Shown: piece by piece, positions 1 to 4,948 of the stretch
Position numbering within the stretch: the stretch's first letter is position 1
Layout: the number at the start of each line of letters is the position of its first letter
Translations under genes and position numbers: made by a program
Source of the DNA: Deltaproteobacteria bacterium UBA3076
Lineage (GTDB): Bacteria; Desulfobacterota; Dissulfuribacteria; Dissulfuribacterales; UBA3076
DNA: 5,422 nucleotides
Reading direction: 5' to 3'
Assembly (NCBI GenBank): GCA_002367355.1
Contig: DFBQ01000210.1
Span: 1 to 5,422, forward strand
The notes under the pieces: model-generated
The model's input: only the letters and a program-made list of their open reading frames with translations
Database searches by the model: none
What the model was told of the DNA's origin: nothing

Positions 1-50
1 TAATACTTGATCAGCTCAGGCATCATAAGCAAAGTATGAGCGGAAGAGCA

Positions 51-608
51 TCAAAAAATTTTGGCTGCTGAAAAAACTGCTGTCATACTCAGTCGAATTG
101 TAGGGTCTCCGGTATGCCTGAAACCCTCTGCCTCTGCCAACTTCAATGTCTCATGGAAATTTTTGGGAGAAACGTGCTTCTTAGGTTCCACGACAAGGAG
201 GTGGCCGCCGGCTTGCAGCAGTGATCTGATCTGCCGAAAGAGTCCGGCGCGGTCAGGGACTTCGTGGATCATCCAGAAACCAAGGACGAAATCGACCTTG
301 GTTGTTATGCCGAGATCCTTGGAAGTACAGCGGTGAGTTTGGATGCGCTTTACAACACCTGCTCGCCTGGCACGTTTTCTAAGAACATCCAGCATTTCCT
401 GCTGGACATCGACAGAGATTACGAGGCCGTTGTCGCCGATCAGACGAGCCATGCCGATGGAGAAGAATCCCATACCGCAGCCAATGTCGAGCACGGTCAT
501 GCCTGGAGCAACATATGGCCGAAGTATCTTATCAGGGTTATGTAGCAATCGCCTGAGAGGATTATCAAACAAATAGGCATGCCGCCAAGGACAGACATGA
601 TTTTCCAA
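51..608 (-). CDS. class I SAM-dependent methyltransferase, 185 aa
   Basis: Predicted cytoplasmic enzyme transferring a methyl group from S-adenosylmethionine; the acceptor is unknown. Seen: a Rossmann-fold motif I V-L-D-I-G-C-G-M-G at about residues 39-47, an acidic residue ending the second strand (V-I-S-V-D, D67) expected to bind the SAM ribose, a motif IV-like strand D-F-V-L-G-F at 106-111 followed by H-E-V-P-D, and a late strand G-G-H-L-L-V-V-E-P at 134-142. The N-terminus E-N-H-V-C-P-W...D-N-P-L-R-R-L-L-H-N-P is a distinctive lead-in to this domain. The start chosen is TTG at 608-606 because AGGGAG (621-616) lies 7 nt upstream. A longer frame begins at TTG 644, but that codon sits inside a perfect hairpin and lacks a ribosome binding site. 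The gene is codirectional with the receptor gene upstream, 144 bp away, with a hairpin between them. There are no transmembrane segments. The methyltransferase class is secure; the substrate is not known, and a link to the receptor rests only on position. Confidence 0.9.
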   Translation of the reverse strand: MENHVCPWRHAYLFDNPLRRLLHNPDKILRPYVAPGMTVLDIGCGMGFFSIGMARLIGDNGLVISVDVQQEMLDVLRKRARRAGVVKRIQTHRCTSKDLGITTKVDFVLGFWMIHEVPDRAGLFRQIRSLLQAGGHLLVVEPKKHVSPKNFHETLKLAEAEGFRHTGDPTIRLSMTAVFSAAKIF

Positions 609-615
609 AATAAAG

Positions 616-621
616 CTCCCT
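616..621 (-). promoter_or_regulatory. ribosome binding site that fixes the TTG start of the methyltransferase
   Basis: AGGGAG read on the minus strand, 7 nt before TTG at 608-606. It favours the 185-residue protein over a 197-residue version that would start at TTG 644. Confidence 0.7.
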
Positions 622-633
622 GTGATCAGAAGA

Positions 634-663
634 ATATGGGTCAAGCCTTTGCTTGACCCATAT
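634..663 (-). terminator. perfect 13-bp hairpin, probable terminator after the receptor gene
   Basis: Arms 634-646 and 651-663 are perfectly complementary over 13 bp around a 4-nt loop. Read on the minus strand the stem is followed by TCTTCTG, a modest U-rich tail, whereas the plus-strand side has no T-run. It begins 90 bp after the receptor stop and ends 13 bp before the methyltransferase ribosome binding site. It could therefore end receptor transcription, or act as an intercistronic stem that lowers expression of or protects the downstream message. The hairpin is seen directly; its role is inferred. Confidence 0.65.
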
Positions 664-752
664 CACTATCCATGTCCTATAATCTTATGTCACATGATGT
701 TACAGAAATAATTTTGCCTGAGACCAATATATTAAATTTAAATCCCGGTTGC

Positions 753-1397
753 TCAAAAACTCACTTTACCAAGAATACCAGCAGTGATACCAGGCATTGG
801 ATAACCTGAACGCAGCTCATACTCCTGGTCAGTTACATTGTTGACATAGGCCTTCAGCGTAAAGTCGCAATGCGTAAGCTTGAATGTATGTTGCGCTCCC
901 ACATTGACTGTTATAATATCATCCAGCATTTTCCCTTTCTTACTCTCACGCTCATCCAGATACTGAGAGTTAAGCGTTACCACCCCGTTTTCCCAGAGCT
1001 TGTAGCTGAGCCCCAGAGTCACCTTGTTCCTGGGCTGGTTTTGCATAAAGTAGTGGGTCTGGTCACTATCAAAAGGGTGATGTTCTGCAGACCAGTTCTT
1101 CCATGTGTAGCTAAGATAACCGCTCAGATCATGAGTAAAGCTCCTTGTCAACTCCAGTTCAAAGCCATACAGCTCCACATCGATATTGTATACTTGGGCG
1201 CTCGCTGCGCCACTGATGTAATTATGTTGTTGATAATCGCTGATATCAGTGTAATAAATTGATGTCCTGAGTTTTGTATCGAACCACGTTTCCTTCAATA
1301 GTCCGAGTTCATATGTCCAGGATGTTTCGGTTTCGAATTCGGGATTTGCCTTGAGGTATTCTTCTGTGGACGCACCCTGCGCCCATCGCCAGAGGTC
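753..1397 (-). pseudogene. C-terminal barrel part of the same TonB-dependent receptor
   Basis: The frame is open from just after the second stop (1398-1400) to TGA at 753-755 and encodes about 214 residues. Receptor landmarks are present: E-T-S-W-T-Y-E-L-G (the conserved Y-E-L-G strand), repeated amphipathic barrel strands such as Y-L-S-Y-T-W-K-N-W, Y-V-N-N-V-T-D-Q-E-Y-E near the end, and a terminal G-K-V-S-F whose last residue F is the expected signal for BAM-dependent barrel insertion. A TTG at 1298 could be called as a start but has no ribosome binding site, and starting there would cut through a barrel strand. This is the remaining part of the upstream receptor and not an independent gene. 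Confidence 0.8.
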
Positions 1398-1406
1398 TCA
1401 TATTCA
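1398..1406 (-). other. TGA-ATA-TGA lesion within the receptor frame
   Basis: On the minus strand the receptor reads ...ACG CCT TGA ATA TGA GAC CTC TGG... The flanking codons are in one frame. Dropping one T from CCTT and adding one base before GAC turns the gap into R-T-P-E-Y-x-D-L-W, which resembles the R-T-P...E-Y-Y-W segment of many TonB receptors. This suggests a pair of compensating single-base changes instead of two independent nonsense mutations. The stops are seen; the reconstruction is inference. Confidence 0.75.
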
Positions 1407-2831
1407 AGGCGTTCGCATTTCACGACTGACAGCAGCGTACAGGGACAGGCTCGTATCAAACTCATAGTCCAGCCGGGCCTTTGGACACCACTCGTTCTCT
1501 ATCCTTCGATACGCATATTGCGCTTTTGATGCTTCGCTCATATCCGGTAATCCAGCCTTGTAGGCATCGCTCTGGAACTCATAGTAGCGAGCCCCCCAGG
1601 TGATGGTTAAAGCAGGGGTTATGGACCATACGTCCTGGAAATATCCGGAAATGATTTCGTAATAGTCCTTATTGTCTTTGTCCCCCTGGGTCCGGTAATC
1701 GCCTCCAATGGAAAAGGCGTGGTTTACAATAAGCTCAAAATCCAGATAGTCCAGGTTATAACCCATGTTGTATTCATTGGAATCAAGCTGCTTCTTTTGA
1801 GTTCCATCTGATGTGTAAGACAATCTGTCTCTCTCAGACTTGTGTTTATAGATCTGGGCCCGGAGTTCACCCGGACCTAATGGTTGCTCAAACAGGATAT
1901 TATATTCGTTGGTTCTCCTCTTCCAGTAGGAATCCCCGCCAGGGTAACTCTTCCCTTCATAATCGTGAGTAAACGTATCAACCTCATCTGCCGGGACAAC
2001 CGGGTAATCCGGGTCATAGTCATCCCTTGCGGAATCATTTATTACGGCATATCCTGTCTCATTCTCCACATGGTCCCATCCGCAACTGAGTGTCCCATCT
2101 GTTGGGAGATAAAGAGAAATCCGGCTGTTGAAACTTCCGGTGTCGTAATAATTGTTTCGCAGGTACCCGTCTCCACTCCTGCCGGCACCGGAAAAAGAAT
2201 ACCCGATTGTATTGAACAGACCACCTAATATACTCGCACTGTAGCTCTCTGCCCCATAAGAACCGAACTCGGTCGTCACCGATATGTCGGGTTTGATCTC
2301 ATCCGTCTTTTTCCCCTTCTTGGTAATGATATTGATGGCCCCACCCATGGAAAAGGGATAAAGGAGCGAATGACTCCCTCGAATGATCTCAATTGTCTCG
2401 ACATTATCCAAAGGCATGCTGGTCCAGTCTATCTTGTAGTAACCCCTTTTCCCCATTAGCCTCATGGGTCTGCCGTCCATGAATATCTGGATGCGCGACT
2501 GGTCCATGCCCCTGATATACACGGTCTCCGAGGGACTTGGCGTGATGTTGGAGCGGAGTACATTTATACCCAGGGCCTCACTCAAGACATCCTGGATGTT
2601 CTGCATCCTGCCGGCCTTTTTGAACTTGTCCACGTTGATAACAGTGACATCAGGCATCACAACCATGGCCTCATCCCTCAAAGGATGATCCCTGACAATG
2701 ACCTTTTCAAGCCTGTAAGGATGCCCCTCCTTTTTCTCTTTCTCAACCTGCGCGGAAGAATATCCTGGAATGGATAAGAGAAAGAGGAAGCTTATCATTG
2801 TGACAAGGTAGATATTAAACAGCTTCTTCAT
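1404..2831 (-). CDS. N-terminal part of the TonB-dependent receptor: signal peptide, TonB box, plug, first barrel strands (475 aa)
   Basis: This is the portion translated before the first stop. The start ATG at 2831 is preferred over ATG 2861 because GGGAGAAGGG (2846-2837) precedes it and because it opens directly on a signal peptide: M-K-K, a hydrophobic core at residues 7-22, and a cleavage site S-S-A|Q after residue 27. A candidate TonB box E-K-V-I-V-R-D lies at 42-48. The plug domain runs from about 60 to 173, with Y-I-R-G-M at 105-109, I-F-M-D-G-R-P at 116-122, V-E-T-I-E-I-I-R-G at 144-152 and G-G-A-I-N-I-I-T-K at 163-171, the usual plug landmarks. Alternating aromatic and polar residues of barrel strands follow. 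The product would lack roughly the last third of the barrel and is unlikely to fold stably in the outer membrane if it stops at 1404. Confidence 0.85.
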   Translation of the reverse strand: MKKLFNIYLVTMISFLFLLSIPGYSSAQVEKEKKEGHPYRLEKVIVRDHPLRDEAMVVMPDVTVINVDKFKKAGRMQNIQDVLSEALGINVLRSNITPSPSETVYIRGMDQSRIQIFMDGRPMRLMGKRGYYKIDWTSMPLDNVETIEIIRGSHSLLYPFSMGGAINIITKKGKKTDEIKPDISVTTEFGSYGAESYSASILGGLFNTIGYSFSGAGRSGDGYLRNNYYDTGSFNSRISLYLPTDGTLSCGWDHVENETGYAVINDSARDDYDPDYPVVPADEVDTFTHDYEGKSYPGGDSYWKRRTNEYNILFEQPLGPGELRAQIYKHKSERDRLSYTSDGTQKKQLDSNEYNMGYNLDYLDFELIVNHAFSIGGDYRTQGDKDNKDYYEIISGYFQDVWSITPALTITWGARYYEFQSDAYKAGLPDMSEASKAQYAYRRIENEWCPKARLDYEFDTSLSLYAAVSREMRTP

Positions 2832-2874
2832 TGTTGCCCTTCTCCCTTTTGTTAAGAACATTAATCTCGATTTT

Positions 2875-2933
2875 GCCCGACCAGGGCGGTTCCCAAACTC
2901 CCAAGGCAGCCCTTGTCAAAGGACGTCACCTTG
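2875..2933 (-). other. structured-looking 5' leader of the receptor gene
   Basis: In receptor-strand order three short hairpins can be drawn: AAGG/CCTT (2929-2932 with 2919-2922), CAAGG/CCTTG with a 4-nt loop (2911-2915 with 2902-2906), and GCCC/GGGC with a 5-nt loop (2884-2887 with 2875-2878). They lie 44 to 102 bp upstream of the receptor ATG, where a leader RNA would be. No cobalamin, heme or nickel/cobalt riboswitch consensus was recognised. The stems are short and may be chance pairing. Confidence 0.3.
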
Positions 2934-2949
2934 CTTCTTAAAGCTTTAC

Positions 2950-2962
2950 CACCTCCTTTTTT
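2950..2962 (-). other. orphan Shine-Dalgarno-like sequence far upstream of the receptor start
   Basis: AAAAAAGGAGGTG on the minus strand is a near-perfect match to the 16S anti-SD, yet it lies about 120 nt before the receptor ATG. The only nearby start is an overlapping GTG that would read GTG GTA AAG CTT TAA, four codons. It may be a leader mini-ORF, a remnant of a lost gene start, or chance in a purine-rich stretch. Confidence 0.3.
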
Positions 2963-2980
2963 GAAAATTTAGTATTAACA

Positions 2981-3040
2981 TATTGACATTTATGCTACTT
3001 AGTGTCAACATATTGACATTTATGCTACTTAGTGTCAAGA
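2981..3040. repeat. tandem direct repeat, two 30-bp copies with 29/30 identity
   Basis: Copy one is 2981-3010 and copy two 3011-3040; they differ only at the next-to-last base (C versus G). The ten bases before copy one (2971-2980) match the end of the unit at 8 of 10 positions, a decayed partial third copy. The array is in the divergent gap, its right end 36 bp upstream of the exported methylase-fold start codon and its left end about 150 bp upstream of the receptor start. Confidence 0.95.
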
Positions 3041-3054
3041 AATTTGCATGTCAA
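2983..3054. promoter_or_regulatory. array of TTGACA/TGTCAA half-sites, probable divergent operator/promoter
   Basis: Half-sites are TTGACA at 2983-2988 and 3013-3018, and TGTCAA at 3003-3008, 3033-3038 and 3049-3054, with another TGTCAA at 2914-2919. The first four start 20, 10 and 20 bp apart, keeping them on one DNA face. At 3003-3018 they form a perfect dyad, TGTCAA-CATA-TTGACA, shaped like a CRP/FNR-type or other dimer-bound operator. TTGACA is also the sigma-70 -35 consensus. On the minus strand each repeat offers TTGACA, 17 bp, then CAATAT as a weak -10 towards the receptor. No convincing -10 was found towards the plus-strand genes. Dual use as promoter and operator is inferred. Confidence 0.5.
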
Positions 3055-3063
3055 CTTTAGACT

Positions 3064-3070
3064 TGGGGAG
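3064..3070 (+). promoter_or_regulatory. ribosome binding site that fixes the start of the exported methylase-fold gene
   Basis: TGGGGAG ends 6 nt before ATG 3077. The alternative in-frame GTG at 3032 lies inside the 30-bp repeat, has no such site, and would place 15 residues in front of the signal peptide. Confidence 0.7.
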
Positions 3071-3076
3071 CTGTTT

Positions 3077-3964
3077 ATGAAGCAAGTAAAGCAGATGGTT
3101 TTCGTAATAGCGATAATCTTGGCTGTAGCCGAATGGATCTTGCCGTCCGAGGCCGGGGCTTGGAGCCGCGGCCATTTCTATGTTATCGGAACCGGACCGG
3201 CAGGGCCCAGGATGGCGACACTTCAGGCCCTGGATGTGATTAAACGGATGGATGTAATTACAGCCTCAGTCAAGCATGTGAAGCTCTTTGATGAGTTCAT
3301 TGGGGACAAACCCGTACTGTTTGATCCATGGAAAGGTCTTTGGGACTACAAAGGGAAAAGCTATCGGGAACTGGGTAAGGAGGAAAGAGCCAGGTTCGAT
3401 GTGGAACGATTTCGAGTAAGAGATAAACGGGTGGAGCAGATCAAGGACCTTTTGTCCAAGGGAAAGGACGTGGGATTGCTCGACTCCGGCAACCCGTGCC
3501 TGTTTGGTCCAAGCCACTGGTATGTGGAACAACTTGACCATGATGACGTAGTCATTATTCCGGGCATGGGGTGCGATGCAGCAGCCATGGCAGCTTTGGG
3601 CAAAAGTACTATTCCTGCATATGACACCCGTTTTGTCATGCAGACGTCTCCTATGTTTCTGATGAATCGGAACATGGAAGATCGCCGGATATTAAAAGAC
3701 CTGAGCAAGTATCCGACCACTATGGTTCTGTACATGGCCTTGCGGAATCCGGAGAGTCTTTTTGCGGCGCTCAAAGAAACGCTCCCGCCGGACATGCCGT
3801 GCGCTGTGGTTTACTGGGCAGGGCACCCTGACAAACAGCGTATCCTGCGGGGAAGAGTGGCTGATATGGGCCAAAAGCTCTCAAAAGAAAAAGAAGGTTT
3901 TATGGGACTTTTATTCATCGGGCGCTTCCTGGAAGGTAAACCATATGAGGCGGCCAAAAAATGA
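3077..3964 (+). CDS. exported tetrapyrrole (corrin/porphyrin) methylase family protein, 295 aa
   Basis: The family (CobA/CbiF/CobM/CysG type) methylates uroporphyrinogen and precorrins in the cytoplasm using SAM. Landmarks in order: Y-V-I-G-T-G-P-A-G-P at 35-44, where the family usually has V-G-x-G-P-G-D-P; D-S-G-N-P-C-L-F-G-P at 136-145, where S-G-D-P is usual; D-V-V-I-I-P-G-M-G-C-D-A-A-A at 157-170; T-T-M-V-L-Y-M-A at 214-221; P-C-A-V-V-Y-W-A-G-H-P-D-K-Q-R at 241-255; and the closing G-L-L-F-I-G at 277-282. All domain segments are present, so the fold looks complete. Unusually, it begins with a signal peptide: K-rich start, hydrophobic core 8-22, cleavage A-G-A|W after residue 28 and no lipobox, which points to the periplasm. 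SAM is not expected there, and two SAM-site motifs are altered, so it may bind a tetrapyrrole without methylating it; if the peptide is not cleaved it would be a membrane-anchored enzyme. It is divergent from the receptor and 88 bp ahead of the DUF4198 gene, probably in one operon. Family is secure; location is likely; function is open. Confidence 0.88.
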   Translation: MKQVKQMVFVIAIILAVAEWILPSEAGAWSRGHFYVIGTGPAGPRMATLQALDVIKRMDVITASVKHVKLFDEFIGDKPVLFDPWKGLWDYKGKSYRELGKEERARFDVERFRVRDKRVEQIKDLLSKGKDVGLLDSGNPCLFGPSHWYVEQLDHDDVVIIPGMGCDAAAMAALGKSTIPAYDTRFVMQTSPMFLMNRNMEDRRILKDLSKYPTTMVLYMALRNPESLFAALKETLPPDMPCAVVYWAGHPDKQRILRGRVADMGQKLSKEKEGFMGLLFIGRFLEGKPYEAAKK

Positions 3965-4052
3965 ATCGAAATTCATAACATCGCAGGAATCATTATATAG
4001 ATAGTGAATCAGCGTCCAGCCGTGACTGGGCCGGCAATGGAGGAGGAAGGTA

Positions 4053-4859
4053 ATGAAACTGGGAAAAAAGAAACTATCGTGGCTGACAGGCTTTATTCTG
4101 GTCATTTCATTGTCCATGATTACTCTGCCTGCAAATGCGCACAACCTTTGGCTGGGATTGGATCATTACGATCATAAGGTTGGAGGGACCGCAAAGGTCT
4201 TTCTGTATCTGGCCCATTCCCTCCCTTTTGCCGACCTGGGAAAACCTGAAAATATGAAGGAGTTTTTCTATCTGGATCCGTCAGGAAAGAGAAAAGAATT
4301 TGTATTGAAGGAGCCTGATCCTGAGTCATTTTTCAATGAGGTTGGAGTTCCGCTGGACCTGGAAGAAGAAGGGACATATATGGCAAGCGCTGTAATGAAG
4401 CCGGTATTTATAACCATGACTCCTGAAGGCAGAAAAAAGCAAAGCAAAAAAGGGCTTTCCAATGCCCTGAGCTGCCGTTATGTGGAGTTCTTTGCCAAGG
4501 CCATCTTCCATGCAGGAAAGCCCGGAGGGGATGCCTACAGAACTGTGTTGGGACAGACCATTGAAATTGTGCCCCAGGAAGATCCCGGATTGCTCAAGGC
4601 CGGAGACTATCTTCCTGTCAAGGTACTGTTTCAGGGCAAGCCGCTTCTCGGTGCATATGTGTATGCCACTTATATCGGATTTTCAACAAGAGAAGAATAT
4701 GCCTTTACAACAAAGACCGGCAATAACGGTATAGCCAGAATTCGTATCACAAATCCGGGTATCTGGTGGATTAAGGTGCCGCATAAAAAGCCCTATGGGG
4801 ACGAATCTGAGTGCGATACCGGGCAATATGCCGGCATAATGACCCTTGAGGTGAAATAG
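4053..4859 (+). CDS. exported DUF4198-type protein, probable periplasmic metal-uptake component, 268 aa
   Basis: The signal peptide is clear: K-rich start, hydrophobic core 10-25, cleavage A-N-A|H after residue 29. The mature protein then begins H-N-L-W-L, the A-H-x-x-W-L start typical of DUF4198 proteins. His residues cluster at 30, 38, 41 and 55 and could bind a metal. The C-terminal half shows the family pattern G-D-Y-L-P-V-K-V-L-F-Q-G-K-P-L-L-G-A at 184-201, a T-G-N-N-G-I-A turn at 222-228, and P-G-I-W-W-I-K-V at 235-242, consistent with an Ig-like beta domain. Two Cys (141, 254) might form a disulfide after export. Members of this family occur with nickel/cobalt uptake systems and TonB receptors, so a periplasmic metal- or metal-chelate-handling role is likely; the ligand is unproven. 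A strong ribosome binding site, GGAGGAGGAAGG at 4039-4050, precedes the ATG. The gap to the upstream gene is 88 bp with no clear terminator, so cotranscription is expected. Confidence 0.85.
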   Translation: MKLGKKKLSWLTGFILVISLSMITLPANAHNLWLGLDHYDHKVGGTAKVFLYLAHSLPFADLGKPENMKEFFYLDPSGKRKEFVLKEPDPESFFNEVGVPLDLEEEGTYMASAVMKPVFITMTPEGRKKQSKKGLSNALSCRYVEFFAKAIFHAGKPGGDAYRTVLGQTIEIVPQEDPGLLKAGDYLPVKVLFQGKPLLGAYVYATYIGFSTREEYAFTTKTGNNGIARIRITNPGIWWIKVPHKKPYGDESECDTGQYAGIMTLEVK

Positions 4860-4871
4860 ACGTAAAGTGAA

Positions 4872-4917
4872 GCCGGATGCCGTTGTTTCCCTGGCATACG
4901 GCCTAATTGTTCTTTTC
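4872..4917 (+). terminator. probable rho-independent terminator after the DUF4198 gene
   Basis: Arms 4872-4881 and 4893-4902 pair over 9 of 10 positions, GC-rich, around an 11-nt loop, followed by CTAATTGTTCTTTTC. The tail is T-rich but interrupted. It starts 12 bp after the stop codon and would separate the envelope genes from the permease. Confidence 0.6.
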
Positions 4918-4926
4918 CCATTTGGC

Positions 4927-4948
4927 AATTACCAGGGAGACGGTAATT
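4927..4948 (+). promoter_or_regulatory. hairpin presenting the permease ribosome binding site in its loop
   Basis: AATTACC (4927-4933) and GGTAATT (4942-4948) are perfect complements around an 8-nt loop AGGGAGAC that contains the Shine-Dalgarno AGGGAG (4934-4939). The second arm abuts the ATG at 4949. The SD could be exposed in the loop or made sensitive to stem stability. The stem is short and AT-rich, so the effect may be slight. Confidence 0.45.

Larger units (their letters stand above)
753..2831 (-). pseudogene. TonB-dependent outer-membrane receptor gene interrupted by two in-frame stops
   Basis: Read through the interruption, this is one receptor of about 692 residues: signal peptide, TonB box, plug, then a 22-strand-type barrel ending in an aromatic residue. 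That length is normal for the family. Such receptors bind a metal chelate, corrinoid, siderophore or heme at the cell surface and import it using TonB-ExbB-ExbD energy; none of those partner genes is in this window. The frame is broken only by TGA-ATA-TGA at 1398-1406. The codons before (R-E-M-R-T-P) and after (D-L-W-R-W-A-Q-G) are in the same register and both fit a receptor, and no other decay is seen. It is therefore a very recent pseudogene, a local sequencing or assembly error, or a strain-level off state. The gene is transcribed divergently from the exported methylase-fold gene and shares its control region. The ligand cannot be read from the sequence; a cobalt, nickel or tetrapyrrole ligand is suggested only by the neighbours. 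Confidence 0.85.

Noticed and set aside
1..26. Possible start of another minus-strand gene (ATG ATG CCT GAG CTG ATC AAG TAT)
   Set aside because: The frame is open to the window edge but has only about nine codons and no convincing ribosome binding site, so it cannot be supported.
653..683. Plus-strand promoter TTGACC ... TATAAT
   Set aside because: The TATAAT at 678-683 is perfect, but the spacer to TTGACC is 19 bp, the -35 lies in the terminator arm, and it would only drive antisense RNA across the receptor 3' end. AT-rich chance is more likely.
870..1262. 130-codon open frame on the plus strand
   Set aside because: It lies wholly antisense to the receptor barrel region, shows no domain, signal peptide or ribosome binding site, and looks like a coding shadow.
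1398..1406. Selenocysteine or other recoding of the two TGA codons in the receptor
   Set aside because: Two TGAs separated by one codon, at a site where receptors have no redox role and with no recognisable SECIS-like hairpin just downstream, do not fit selenoprotein recoding. Other genes here use TGA as a normal stop, so an alternative code is also unlikely.
2862..2980. Cobalamin riboswitch upstream of the receptor
   Set aside because: The conserved B12-box and core segments could not be recognised on the receptor strand; only short unclassified hairpins are present.
3361..3795. 144-codon open frame on the minus strand inside the exported methylase-fold gene
   Set aside because: The plus-strand frame is a clear conserved family member; the minus frame has basic and Ser-rich composition with no recognisable motif.
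3961..3976. Small inverted repeat ATGAAT-CGAA-ATTCAT over the stop codon of the exported methylase-fold gene
   Set aside because: A six-bp AT-rich stem with no T-run after it is too weak for a terminator and is probably chance.
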